A stretch of 64,000 nt of DNA, taken from positions 239,099-303,098 of the forward strand of contig CAWIIF010000005.1 of assembly GCA_963836015.1 (NCBI GenBank), read 5' to 3'. Of this stretch, positions 25,769 to 34,623 are shown piece after piece (position 1 is the first letter of the stretch; every line of letters begins with the position of its first letter). The notes beneath the pieces are model-generated. The model was not told the DNA's origin, did not search any database, and saw nothing but the letters and a program-made list of their open reading frames with translations. The stretch is from CAWCDJ01 sp963836015 (GTDB lineage: Bacteria; Acidobacteriota; Terriglobia; Bryobacterales; Bryobacteraceae). The position numbers and the translations under genes are program-made.

Positions 25769-27495
25769 GATCTTGTGCGCAGGGCTTTAGCGAAACGGTC
25801 CGCAGGCAGGGTGTTCAGGATATCGTGCGGCCCGAGCCATCCCCGCCGCGCGGTCACCACTCCGTACTTCATACTCGCGAGGTGCTTGGGATGGTGTGCG
25901 TCCGTCGAGATGGTGAACCGCGCGCCTTTCGCCTTGGCGGAGCGGATCAGCGCGCCGTGCAGGTCCAGCCGCTCCGGGCTCGCGTTGATCTCGAGCCACA
26001 CGCCGCGCTTCACCGCCTCTGCCACCACGCGCTCGAAGTCGAACGGAAAGGCGTCGCGCTGCAGCAGCAGCCGCCCGGTGGGGTGCCCCAGCACTCGCAG
26101 GTGCGGACATTCGAGCGCGCGCAGCAGCCGGTCCGTCATCTCCACCGACTCCAGGTTCATGTGGCTGTGCACGCTGCCGATCACGAGGTCCAGCTCCGCC
26201 AGCGCGTCGTCCGCCAGGTCGAGCGCGCCATCCTTCAGGATGTCGCACTCCAGGCCGGAGAAGATGCGGATGCCCAGGCCGTCGTGGTTGATCTTCCGCA
26301 CCTGCTTCGCGAAAGCCACGGCGCGCGCCTCGTCGAGACCGTTGGCCATCGCCAGGGCCTTCGAGTGGTCCGTGATCGCGATGTACTCGTAGCCGAGATG
26401 GCGTGCCGCCTCCGCCATCTCCTCCAGCGTGGCGCGCCCATCCGTCTCGGTGGTGTGCATGTGGATGTCGCCGCGGATATCCTTCAGATCCACCAGCTCC
26501 GGCAGCTTCCCTTCCTCCGCCGCCTCGATCTCTCCGCAGTTCTCGCGCAGCTCGGGTGGAATCCACGAGAGTCCCAGCGCCTGGTATACGCCCTCTTCGG
26601 TTTCGCCCGCTACGCGAGCATCGTCCTCCACGCGGAAGAGCCCGTACTCGCTGAGCTTCAGCCCCATCTTCACCGCGCGCGTGCGGATCGCGACGTTATG
26701 GTCCTTGCTGCCGGTGAAGTACTGCATGGCCGCGCCGAAAGTATCGGGCGCCAGCGTGCGCACGTCCACCTGCAGGCCCTCATGCCCCACCTTGGCGCTG
26801 GCCTTGTTTCCGCCGCGCGCGAGCACTTCCTCCACGCGCGGATACTTCAGAAACGTTTCGAGTGCCGCGGTGGCGTCCGGCCCGGTGACCAGCAGGTCGA
26901 GGTCCCCGACCGTCTCCCGTCCGCGCCGCAGGCTGCCCGCCGGTGTAATCGCATCCACGCCCGGGACCTTCTTCAGAACGTCGATCAGCTCGGCCGCGAC
27001 TCCCTCGGCATAGCTCAGCAGGTACCGCCCGCTGCGCTGCCGGTACTGCGCGATCGACCGCAGCACCTTTTCCTCGAGCTTGGCCCCCATTCGGGGCAGC
27101 ACGCGAAGCTTCTCTTCCTGGCACAGCCTCTCCAGCTCGTCGATAGTGCTAACGCGGTAGTGCTCGAAGATCAGCGCGATGCCCTTAGGCCCGAGTCCCT
27201 GGATCTTGAGAAACTCCAGCGCGGTGGGTGGGAACTTCTGCAGCATCGCGTCGCGGCGGTCGCAGGACTGGCGCTCGCAGATCTCCTGGATTGCCACTGC
27301 CAGCCCCTTGCCGATCCCCGTAATGTCGGTGATCTTGCGCTCCGGGTCGCGCAGGATGTCGCAGATCCGCTCGGGATACCCTTCGACAGCGGTTGCTCCG
27401 TTGCGGTAGCTGCGGATGCGAAAGGAGTCCTCGCCAGCGATCTCCATGAGATCGGCCGTCTCCCACAGCAGCCGCGCGATTTCCTTGTTCTCCAA
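25765..27495 (-). CDS. polX: Family X DNA polymerase with PHP domain (PolX)
   Basis: 576 residues, the usual bacterial PolX length. The N-terminal part has helix-hairpin-helix repeats ('ITDITGIGKGLAVAIQEI', 'IQGLGPKGIALIFEHY'). The pol X palm follows with 'AGSLRRGRETVGDLDLLVTG', carrying the two metal aspartates, and a third in 'LQVDVRTLA'. From about 335 to 570 comes a PHP domain: 'GDIHMHTTETDG', 'AITDHSKAL', 'GLECDIL', 'GSVHSH' and 'STDAHHP' supply the metal ligands of a 3'-5' exonuclease and AP-site processor. It acts in base excision repair and gap filling. The start is a TTG at 27495; no better in-frame start exists. Confidence 0.95.
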   Translation of the reverse strand: MENKEIARLLWETADLMEIAGEDSFRIRSYRNGATAVEGYPERICDILRDPERKITDITGIGKGLAVAIQEICERQSCDRRDAMLQKFPPTALEFLKIQGLGPKGIALIFEHYRVSTIDELERLCQEEKLRVLPRMGAKLEEKVLRSIAQYRQRSGRYLLSYAEGVAAELIDVLKKVPGVDAITPAGSLRRGRETVGDLDLLVTGPDATAALETFLKYPRVEEVLARGGNKASAKVGHEGLQVDVRTLAPDTFGAAMQYFTGSKDHNVAIRTRAVKMGLKLSEYGLFRVEDDARVAGETEEGVYQALGLSWIPPELRENCGEIEAAEEGKLPELVDLKDIRGDIHMHTTETDGRATLEEMAEAARHLGYEYIAITDHSKALAMANGLDEARAVAFAKQVRKINHDGLGIRIFSGLECDILKDGALDLADDALAELDLVIGSVHSHMNLESVEMTDRLLRALECPHLRVLGHPTGRLLLQRDAFPFDFERVVAEAVKRGVWLEINASPERLDLHGALIRSAKAKGARFTISTDAHHPKHLASMKYGVVTARRGWLGPHDILNTLPADRFAKALRTRS

Positions 27496-27531
27496 CGGAG
27501 GCCTCGCCCCATTGTAAGACGCCCGGTACCT

Positions 27532-27969
27532 CTAGCTTCGCGGGATTCCGCACACCGCCGCGACACCCGCGGCGCCTGGCCGTGCCTGTGGATGCAGAGG
27601 CGTGTAGTACTTCGGCGGCATCTCGCCGGTCGCGATGGCTGTGCACATCTGGCTGATCCGCAGCGACGACATTTCCGGACCGTAGAGATTCCACTGCGAG
27701 AGATTGAGGTGAGCGCGTCCCTGGTTCACGTCGCGCGCCACCACCCAGGAAACCGGCGCGATGCCGCTATACCACGGCCATTCGGTCCGGTGCGTATGGC
27801 AGTCGCGGCAAGATCGCTCCAACACGGCTGCCGCGTGTGGCGGGGGCTTCACCACCGCCTCAAACGACGCGCCGGGGTCGGCCGGCGGATTCGTCAGCTC
27901 CGGCCGGTGCAATTGTGCGCCGGCCGCCGCCACCACGACCAGGAGCACCGCGGTTCTCAATTTGCGCAT
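27532..27969 (-). CDS. Haem-binding domain protein (c-type haem)
   Basis: 145 residues with an N-terminal signal/anchor helix (about 5-20). 'CRDCHTHRTEWPWYSGIAPVSW' holds a single CxxCH site and the conserved tryptophan-rich stretch of the Haem_bd family. 'ARDVNQGRAHLNLSQW' and 'GEMPPKYYTPLHPQA' follow in the usual order. Its start is 2 bases after the peroxidase stop, so the two are surely co-transcribed. It probably passes electrons to the peroxidase in the periplasm. The polX gene begins 36 bases downstream on the same strand. Confidence 0.85.
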   Translation of the reverse strand: MRKLRTAVLLVVVAAAGAQLHRPELTNPPADPGASFEAVVKPPPHAAAVLERSCRDCHTHRTEWPWYSGIAPVSWVVARDVNQGRAHLNLSQWNLYGPEMSSLRISQMCTAIATGEMPPKYYTPLHPQARPGAAGVAAVCGIPRS

Positions 27970-27971
27970 GG

Positions 27972-29009
27972 CTAGTCTCCCATCTGCGGCTTGGGGGTCT
28001 TCGGCGTGCTCTTCGGCAGTTCCGGCTTCTGGATGTATTGCGCCGGTATCTCACCTGTCAATGATTGGAGGAACGTCACGATCGACCTAACCTCCCGGGC
28101 GCTCAACTGCCGGGCAAGCTGATAATCGCCCATCTGTACGACCGCCTGGTCGAGGGTCGCCACCTTGCCGTTGTGGAAGTATGGGGCGGTCATCGCCACA
28201 TTGCGCAGCGACGGCACCTTGAACATCATCCGGTCGCTCTCGTGCTTCGTCACCTTGAAGCGGCCGAGGTCGCTGGTATCCGGGTAGGGTTTCATCGCGC
28301 CGATCCTCTGGTACAGGTTGCCCCCCACCAGTTTGCCGGCGTGGCACGTCGGGCACCCCGCCTCAACGAAGGTATTAAGGCCGGCCTGCTCCTCCGCCGT
28401 CAGCGCGGCCTGATCACCCTTCAGGAATTTGTCCCATCGTGCCGGGGTGATCAGACCTCGCTCGAATGTGCCGATCGCGAGGCCCACATTGTCGTAGGTG
28501 ACCGGATCCTTGGCATCCGGGAATGCGCGGTGGAACGCCGCGACGTATTCCGGAATCGATTTCAATACCGCCATTACCTGGGTGTCCGATGCCATGGCCA
28601 TCTCCACCGGGTTCAGCACCGGGCCTTTCGCCTGCTCCTCCACGTCCGGGGCGCGGCCATCCCAGAACTGCACGAAGTTCGCCGCTGCGTTGTACACGGT
28701 CGGCGAGTTGCGGTCGCCGTGCTGGCCCTTGAAGCCTTCGGACGTCGGCTGGCCATCCACTCCGTACTTGGCCAGGTCGTGGCAGGAGTTGCAGGCAATC
28801 GTCTGGCTCTTCGAGAGCCGGGCGTCGTAATACAACTGCCGGCCGAGCGCGACCTGCTCGTCGAGCGGGCCAGACGCCTTCGCGGGAATCGTTGCGGGAA
28901 GGGGCGCGAACATGCTGAGCTTCGCCTGGTCGATACCGGGGGCCTCCTTCCTGGCGCAGCCGGTGAAGACGACCAGCGGGAGGATCGTAGCGATGACGGC
29001 TTTGTGCAT
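27972..29009 (-). CDS. Di-haem cytochrome c peroxidase (CcpA/MauG family) lipoprotein
   Basis: 345 residues from the ATG at 29009. The upstream ATG at 29021 is possible, but GGAG sits correctly before the second. The signal sequence ends in a lipobox 'VFTGC', so the protein is probably lipid-anchored in the periplasm. Two haem sites are visible: 'CNSCHDLAKYGVDG' and 'CPTCHAGKLVGG'. 'NSPTVYNAA' and 'FKVPSLRNVAMTAPYFHNG' are family signatures. It reduces hydrogen peroxide using electrons from a c-type cytochrome. On the minus strand TATAAT (29047-29042) lies just upstream. It is first gene of the operon with the haem-binding protein, polX and Nudix. Confidence 0.93.
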   Translation of the reverse strand: MHKAVIATILPLVVFTGCARKEAPGIDQAKLSMFAPLPATIPAKASGPLDEQVALGRQLYYDARLSKSQTIACNSCHDLAKYGVDGQPTSEGFKGQHGDRNSPTVYNAAANFVQFWDGRAPDVEEQAKGPVLNPVEMAMASDTQVMAVLKSIPEYVAAFHRAFPDAKDPVTYDNVGLAIGTFERGLITPARWDKFLKGDQAALTAEEQAGLNTFVEAGCPTCHAGKLVGGNLYQRIGAMKPYPDTSDLGRFKVTKHESDRMMFKVPSLRNVAMTAPYFHNGKVATLDQAVVQMGDYQLARQLSAREVRSIVTFLQSLTGEIPAQYIQKPELPKSTPKTPKPQMGD

Positions 29010-29101
29010 AGAGATCTCCATAGAGTTTCAGGTCTCCTTATATTATATAGATAGCGTGTCACCTTTTCCTCCCCTTTGCATCCTTGCCGGTGGAGTTCCC
29101 G

Positions 29102-29944
29102 ATGAATTCGTACAGTTTTGCGACCATCCTCTGCCCGGTGGATTTCAGTGAGATCTCCGCCCATGCCCTGCGCGCCGCCTCCCTGCTGGCCACTTGCGGC
29201 AATGCCACTCTGGTGGCCGCCTATGCGAACTGGTTCGAGGCGCCGCCCTACTTCACCGAGGCCCAGATCGGCGCGTTGGAGCGGGAGGTCCGCGAGTCGG
29301 CCCAAGCCGCGGAAGAGAGCCTCGCAGACTTCGTGAAGTCGGTGCTCGGCGAACGCGCCGCGTGCGTCGAGACCCGGGTCGTGGACGGGCTTCCCGCCGA
29401 CGGCATCCGCACGGCCGCGGAAAGGGTGCATTCGGACCTGATCGTCATGGGCACGCACGGCCGCGGCGGCCTGAACCGGTGGATGCTGGGCTCGGTCGCG
29501 GAGCGCGTACTCCGGGAGAGCCCCATCCCGGTTCTCACCGTGCGGACCGAAGCGCGCTGGCCCATACGGCGCATCCTGTGCCCGGTGCACGACACCCCGG
29601 TTTCGCGCCGGGCCCTCAGCATGGCCGCCGGCTTGAGCGCCTGCCTGCAGGCCGAGTTGACGGTCCTGCACGTTCATGAGGCGTCAGGCGATAAGTTCCT
29701 GACCAGCCTTTGCGACTGGATTCCCGCCGAAGAACGAGCCCGCTGCAGCATTCGGGACCTGGTCCGGCACGGCGACGCGGCCGAGGAGATCATCAAGGTT
29801 GCCGTCGAAGAGCCGTTCGATCTACTGGTGATTGGCGCCGCCCGTCGACGCTTCTTTGAAGGAATGGTCCTGGGGACCACCACGATCCGCGCCGTTCGAC
29901 ACACGCCCTGCCCGGTATTGACGGTGGGCGCCCGTCTCCCATAG
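29102..29944 (+). CDS. Tandem universal stress protein (UspA family)
   Basis: 280 residues from the ATG at 29102, with GGTGGAG just before it. Two Usp domains run in tandem. The first starts 'FATILCPVDFSEISAHALRAA' and has the nucleotide motif 'VMGTHGRGGLNRWMLGSVAERVLRESPIPVLTV'. The second starts 'RRILCPVHDTPVSRRALSMA' and has the looser 'VIGAARRRFFEGMVLGTTTIRAVRHTPCPVLTV', which lacks the G-2x-G-9x-G-S pattern. ATP binding is therefore likely only in the first. The gene is divergent from the peroxidase operon with 92 bases between, which fits a stress-related role. Confidence 0.92.
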   Translation: MNSYSFATILCPVDFSEISAHALRAASLLATCGNATLVAAYANWFEAPPYFTEAQIGALEREVRESAQAAEESLADFVKSVLGERAACVETRVVDGLPADGIRTAAERVHSDLIVMGTHGRGGLNRWMLGSVAERVLRESPIPVLTVRTEARWPIRRILCPVHDTPVSRRALSMAAGLSACLQAELTVLHVHEASGDKFLTSLCDWIPAEERARCSIRDLVRHGDAAEEIIKVAVEEPFDLLVIGAARRRFFEGMVLGTTTIRAVRHTPCPVLTVGARLP

Positions 29945-29957
29945 CGCCCTCTCGCAG

Positions 29958-29993
29958 TTGTGCCGCCCCACCGATTAGCGGGACAATCGGTGC
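29958..29993 (+). promoter_or_regulatory. Promoter with overlapping palindrome before the BNR gene
   Basis: TTGTGC (29958-29963), an 18-base spacer and GACAAT (29982-29987) form a sigma-70-like promoter; the ATG is 6 bases beyond it. A perfect inverted repeat CCGATT (29971-29976) and AATCGG (29985-29990), spacer 8, covers the -10 and is a candidate operator. No Shine-Dalgarno is present. Confidence 0.5.
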
Positions 29994-32900
29994 ATGCTGT
30001 CTCGCCTCGTGCTGCTGTGTGCCACAGCTCTGCCCCTTGCGGGGCAAACGTACAACCCCCTTTACCAGGCCATGCGCTGGCGCCAGGTCGGGCCTTTCCG
30101 CGCGGGCCGCGTCACGGCCGTGGCGGGCATCGCCGGCAATGCCGCGGTCTATTACATGGGAACGCCCGGCGGCGGCATTTGGAAAACCGTCGACGGAGGC
30201 GTAGTCTGGAAGCCCATCTTCGACCGGGTGCCGGTCTCGTCGATCGGCGCCATCGCGGCCGCACCCTCAAAGCCGGACGTCGTCTACGCCGGCACGGGCG
30301 ATGTCAGCATGGTGGGCGGCTCGGTCAACATGGGCGACGGCGTCTACCGCTCGGACGACGCCGGAATGACCTGGCGGCATATCGGCCTGGAGGACACCGA
30401 GCACATCGGCAACCTGTGGGTGGATCCCGCGAACCCGGATGTCGTCGTGGTGGCCGCGCTTGGCCGCACGTACTCCAAGAACCCGCAGCGCGGCGTCTTC
30501 AAGACGACCGACGGCGGTAAGACCTGGCGCAAAGTGCTCTATAAAGACGATACGGCCGGAGCTGTCGACCTGGCCTTTGCTGCGGGAAATCCGAAGATCG
30601 GCTTCGCGGCGCTGTGGGAGCACTACACGAACCCCGGCCACGACCGCGGCGCGATTGAATCTTCGGGATTTGCGGGCGTCTATAAGACCACGGACGGCGG
30701 CGATACCTGGGCGCAGGTCACCGACGGGCTGCCTTCCGGCCGGCTCGGGCGGATCGGCGTGGCGGTGTCGGCGGACGGCCGGAAGGTCTTCGCGATCGTG
30801 GCCGGCGCCGGCCGCGGCCCAGGCTCCGGCGGCGGCCTCTACCGGTCGGATGACGGCGGCGCCCACTGGAGCCGCAGCACCCAGGATCCGCGCATACAGG
30901 GCAGCGGCTACTTCAGCCGCGTGTTCCTCGACCCGAAGAATTCGGACGTGGTCTACGTCGCGCAGACATCGCTCTACCGCTCCGAGGACGGCGGCCGCAC
31001 TTTCAGCTCCTACAAGGGCGCGCCGGGCGGCGACGACAATCACGCCCTGTGGATCGACCCGTCCGATTCCAGCCGCATGATCATGGCCAGCGACCAGGGG
31101 GCCACCATCAGCATGGACGGCGGCAAATCGTGGAGCTCGTGGTACAACCAGCCCACCGGCCAGATCTACCACCTCTCCACCGACAATCGCTATCCGTACT
31201 GGGTCTACGGAACGCAGCAGGACAGCGGCTCGATCGGCACGCTCAGCCGCGGCGACTACGGCGAGATCACGTTCATGGATTGGGACCCCGTGGGCGGCTA
31301 CGAGTTCGGCTACATCGAGCCCGATCCGCTGAACCCCAACCTGGTGTATGCCGGCGGGCCGAGCCGCGGCCTTGTGCGCATCGACCGCGCCAACCGCCAG
31401 GTGTCGACCGTCTCGCCGAGCGTCAGCCGCAATAACGACTACCGCATGGCGACCAATCCGCCCCTGGCGTTCTCCACACACGATTCGCACGCGCTCTACC
31501 TGGGATCGCAGTATCTGCTCGAGACCCGCGACGGCGGCGTCCACTGGAAGGCCGTCAGCCCGGACCTCACGGAGCGCCCCGGCAGCCCGCCGCCCGCCGA
31601 AACCGCCGCCGCACCGGAGGCAACGCTGCCCGCGAAGCCGAGAGCGCAGGAGCAGCAGGAGACCATGCGGCCGGCCTTCCGCGCCGCCATCAACACCTTT
31701 GCGCTCTCGCCCGTCTCTGCCGCCGTAATCTGGGCGGGCACCAACAACGGCCTGATCCAGATCACCAAAGACAACGGCGCGAAGTGGCAGAATATCTCTC
31801 CTGCGAGTCTCACCGCCTTCTCGCAGATCAGCATGCTGGAAGCCTCGCATTTCGATGCGGCCACTGCATACGCGGCCGTAGACCGCCACGAGGAGAACGA
31901 CTTCCGCGCGCACTTCTACCGCACTCACGACTCGGGCAAAACGTGGCAGGAGATCTCCGCCGGCATTCCCGAGGGCAGCTTCGCGCGAGTGCTGCGCGAG
32001 GACCCGGTGCGCAAGGGCCTGCTCTATGCCGGAACGGAAAACGCCGCCTACGTCTCCTTCGATGACGGCGACCACTGGAGCTCTCTGCAACTCAACATGC
32101 CCACGACCTCGGTCCGCGACCTGGTAGTTCACGGCGACGACCTGGTAGCCGCGACCTACGGCCGCGCCTTCTGGATTCTCGACGACCTGACGCCGCTGCG
32201 CCAGATCGACGCCTCCACTGCCGCCACCGCGGCACTACTCTTCCGCCCGGAAAGGGCGCTCCGCGCGCGTCTCGACCTGAACCAGGACACGCCGCTGCCG
32301 CCCGAAATGCCAGCCGGCCAGAACCCGCCCAACGGCGCAATCCTCAACTATTACCTTTCCACGTCTCCCGCAAAGGACATCACGCTCGAGATCTACGACA
32401 GCGCGGGCAAGCTCGTGCGTCAGTACTCCACCAAGGCGGAGCAGCCTTCCGCCGAGCCACCGCCCAACGTGCCGGATTATTGGATCGGCCACCCCGAGCC
32501 GCTGACACGCAACTCCGGCATGAACCGTTTCGTCTGGGACCTGCGCTACGCCCCACCGCCGGTGCTGCGCCACGAGTACCCGATTTCCGCGTTGTATCAG
32601 GGCACGCCCGGGCTGCCGCTCGGCGCTATCGCGACACCCGGCACATACCGCGTGAAGCTTCAGGTCAACGGCCGCACGTACGAGCAACCGCTGACGGTGG
32701 CAATGGATCCGCGGGTGGATGTCTCGAATGAAGCGCTCTCACAGCAACTGGACCTGGAGTCGAAGATCATCGGCCTGGTAGCCGAGAGCTACGATTTCTA
32801 CCACAAGGCTCTGCTTGTGCGGCAAACTCTGGCCGGCGATCAGAAGGAGTTGGAGAAGCACGCAGGGGCGGCTCTCACCACGCTCAAGGATTTCGACCAG

Positions 32901-33212
32901 AAAGCGATGCGGCTGCAGGGGTCGGACACGGGGTTCGGCGGCGGCGCCGGCCGGGGCGTAAAGCAGGCTCCGGCATTTGCGCCGCTCAACCGCAACCTTG
33001 GCTCTCTGGCGACCATCGTGGACAGCCAGGACGCAGCTCCCACACCGGCCATGCAATCGGCCTACGAGGAGTACTGCCACGACCTGGCCTCGGCAGCGCA
33101 AAGCTGGAACGCGCTATTGAAGGACGAGCTTCCCGGCGTGAACGGCGCACTGGAGAAACAGGGCGTAGGGCCGCTGGCTGGCGCGCCGCTGGCGGTTCCT
33201 ACGTGCCGGTAG
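29994..33212 (+). CDS. Large exported BNR/VPS10-like beta-propeller protein
   Basis: 1072 residues with a signal peptide (about 1-18, ending LAGQ). The first 730 residues hold many BNR/Asp-box repeats of the S-x-D-x-G-x-x-W type, for example 'GIWKTVDGGVVWKPI', 'GVFKTTDGGKTWRKV', 'GVYKTTDGGDTWAQV', 'LYRSDDGGAHWSRS'. These build sortilin/VPS10-like propellers. A C-terminal region ('FRPERALRARLD', 'DITLEIYDSAGKLVRQYSTK') is beta-sandwich-like and is followed by helices. Such proteins are abundant in Acidobacteria; their substrate is not established, and glycosidase activity cannot be assumed. It acts outside the cytoplasm. It stands alone on this strand. Confidence 0.88.
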   Translation: MLSRLVLLCATALPLAGQTYNPLYQAMRWRQVGPFRAGRVTAVAGIAGNAAVYYMGTPGGGIWKTVDGGVVWKPIFDRVPVSSIGAIAAAPSKPDVVYAGTGDVSMVGGSVNMGDGVYRSDDAGMTWRHIGLEDTEHIGNLWVDPANPDVVVVAALGRTYSKNPQRGVFKTTDGGKTWRKVLYKDDTAGAVDLAFAAGNPKIGFAALWEHYTNPGHDRGAIESSGFAGVYKTTDGGDTWAQVTDGLPSGRLGRIGVAVSADGRKVFAIVAGAGRGPGSGGGLYRSDDGGAHWSRSTQDPRIQGSGYFSRVFLDPKNSDVVYVAQTSLYRSEDGGRTFSSYKGAPGGDDNHALWIDPSDSSRMIMASDQGATISMDGGKSWSSWYNQPTGQIYHLSTDNRYPYWVYGTQQDSGSIGTLSRGDYGEITFMDWDPVGGYEFGYIEPDPLNPNLVYAGGPSRGLVRIDRANRQVSTVSPSVSRNNDYRMATNPPLAFSTHDSHALYLGSQYLLETRDGGVHWKAVSPDLTERPGSPPPAETAAAPEATLPAKPRAQEQQETMRPAFRAAINTFALSPVSAAVIWAGTNNGLIQITKDNGAKWQNISPASLTAFSQISMLEASHFDAATAYAAVDRHEENDFRAHFYRTHDSGKTWQEISAGIPEGSFARVLREDPVRKGLLYAGTENAAYVSFDDGDHWSSLQLNMPTTSVRDLVVHGDDLVAATYGRAFWILDDLTPLRQIDASTAATAALLFRPERALRARLDLNQDTPLPPEMPAGQNPPNGAILNYYLSTSPAKDITLEIYDSAGKLVRQYSTKAEQPSAEPPPNVPDYWIGHPEPLTRNSGMNRFVWDLRYAPPPVLRHEYPISALYQGTPGLPLGAIATPGTYRVKLQVNGRTYEQPLTVAMDPRVDVSNEALSQQLDLESKIIGLVAESYDFYHKALLVRQTLAGDQKELEKHAGAALTTLKDFDQKAMRLQGSDTGFGGGAGRGVKQAPAFAPLNRNLGSLATIVDSQDAAPTPAMQSAYEEYCHDLASAAQSWNALLKDELPGVNGALEKQGVGPLAGAPLAVPTCR

Positions 33213-33216
33213 AGAG

Positions 33217-33233
33217 GGCGAGCTCCGCTCGCC
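33217..33233. terminator. Hairpin between convergent genes
   Basis: GGCGAGC-TCC-GCTCGCC is a perfect 7-bp stem with a 3-base loop, just after the BNR stop and before the convergent Gfo/Idh/MocA stop. There is no T-run, so it may be a bidirectional, factor-assisted terminator. AGGCC/AGGCCT pairs follow at 33244-33257. Confidence 0.45.
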
Positions 33234-33254
33234 GCTGGGGGCAGGCCAGGAGGC

Positions 33255-34544
33255 CTACCCTACGGGGAGTTTCCAGGGCTTGCGGTAGCGGCGCGTCACG
33301 TACTGGTTGGCGTTGGTATGGCCGGTGAAGCGCTCGCGGTCGTCGTCCCAGTTGAGGCGCTCGCCGGTGCGGTAGGCGATGTTGGCCATCAGCCCGCTCT
33401 TCGTCAGGCGGTGGCCATACTCGATGTCGCAGGTGGTCCGTTGACGGGACTTTATGGCGTTCAAGAACTCGCGGATGTGTCCCGGTGAATCGGGGATGCT
33501 CGGCGGCGGGGGCTGGAAGGCCTCGTCCCGCTTGCCCTTCATGTAGATCTCGTAGCGGTTGTAATTGACCACCATGGTGGCCTTGGAGCCCTGGAAGATC
33601 ACGCTGTTGCCCATGGCGGGGAAGCCGGGCCGCCCTTGCGGGTGGAGGGTCCACGTGAGGATGAGGTTCGGGTATTCGCAGACCACCTCGAGCGTGTCGG
33701 GAGTCTCGGCCAGATCGTGGACGCCCCAACGCCCTCCGGCCGCCGAGACGCTTTTCGGCGCTTTCAGGTCGAGCGCCCAGTAGGCTACGTCCGTGTAATG
33801 GCACCAGAAGTCGATCAGGTAGCCGCCCGAATAATCCCAAAAATAGCGGTAAGTGAAGTGCGAGCGCAGCGGGTTGTAAGGCCGCTTGGGCGCGGGCCCC
33901 AGCCAGAAATCGTAGTCCAACTCCGGCGGCGGAGCGGCATCGTCGGGCTTGCCGAGATCTCTGTCCCCGGTGGCGAGCGAGCAATCCACGCGATGAATAT
34001 CCCCCAGCGCGCCCGAGCGGATCACTTCCACCACGCGCCGGTAAGTCGGCAGGTCGTTGTGAATGTGGTTGCCCATCTGCGTGATGCGCTCGTGCCGGCG
34101 GGCCGCAGTGACCATGGCGCGGCCGTCGCCGATGGAGTACGAGAGGGGCTTCTCGACGAAGACGTCCTTGCCCGCCTGGCAGGCATGGATGACCGGCAGC
34201 GCGTGCCAGTGATCGGGAGTCGCCACCATCACGGCATCGAGGTCTTTGCTCTCGATCAATTTGCGAAAGTCGTGGAATTTGGCGGGTGTGTGCCCCTGCG
34301 TTTTTTCGACGAGGGCCGCGGCGCGGTCCAGGTGCGTGCGGTCGACATCGCAGACCGCCGCGGCGGAGACATCGGGGTGGCGCATGAATTCGTTGAGGCG
34401 GGAGGTGCCCTGGCCGCCCAGGCCGATGAAGCCCACTTGAATCCGGTCGCTCGCCGGCGCCGCGGAAGCGGGTTTGCGGACAGCCGACAGGCCAAGCCCC
34501 GCGGCCGCCAGTTGCACGAAGGTCCTTCTGCTGGTTTCCGTCAT
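33255..34544 (-). CDS. Gfo/Idh/MocA-family oxidoreductase with TAT-type leader
   Basis: 429 residues. The N-terminus 'TSRRTFVQLAAAGLGLSAV' is a twin-arginine signal (SRRTFVQ), so the folded, cofactor-loaded enzyme is exported. The Rossmann fold starts at 'IQVGFIGLGGQGTSRL', and 'DLDAVMVATPDHWHALPVIHACQAGKDVFVEKPLSY' carries the family's EKP lysine. The C-terminal half is the alpha/beta substrate domain. It probably oxidises or rearranges a sugar or inositol derivative. The gene is divergent from the PIG-L deacetylase gene, which often handles amino sugars, so linked function is possible. Confidence 0.92.
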   Translation of the reverse strand: MTETSRRTFVQLAAAGLGLSAVRKPASAAPASDRIQVGFIGLGGQGTSRLNEFMRHPDVSAAAVCDVDRTHLDRAAALVEKTQGHTPAKFHDFRKLIESKDLDAVMVATPDHWHALPVIHACQAGKDVFVEKPLSYSIGDGRAMVTAARRHERITQMGNHIHNDLPTYRRVVEVIRSGALGDIHRVDCSLATGDRDLGKPDDAAPPPELDYDFWLGPAPKRPYNPLRSHFTYRYFWDYSGGYLIDFWCHYTDVAYWALDLKAPKSVSAAGGRWGVHDLAETPDTLEVVCEYPNLILTWTLHPQGRPGFPAMGNSVIFQGSKATMVVNYNRYEIYMKGKRDEAFQPPPPSIPDSPGHIREFLNAIKSRQRTTCDIEYGHRLTKSGLMANIAYRTGERLNWDDDRERFTGHTNANQYVTRRYRKPWKLPVG

Positions 34545-34623
34545 CTGCAGTCAGGCTATGTCAGGGACAACCGCGCATGCAAGTGGACGCGCCGGGACGC
34601 GGTCGGGGAGAATAGGTCCTGAC

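Noticed and set aside
27532..27600. Suspected frameshift at the C-terminus of the haem-binding protein
   Set aside because: The tail 'ARPGAAGVAAVCG' aligns acceptably with the usual family ending, and no alternative frame improves it.
25825..27975. 716-codon plus-strand frame opposite polX
   Set aside because: Antisense shadow of polX; no recognisable domain or ribosome site.
30170..31140. Possible DNA repeat array in the BNR gene
   Set aside because: The periodic GACGGCGGC-like segments encode Asp-box protein repeats. Spacing and flanks vary, so this is not a CRISPR or tandem DNA repeat.
30267..32132. 621-codon minus-strand frame opposite the BNR gene
   Set aside because: Val/Ala/Arg-rich shadow of the repeats; no start signal or family similarity.
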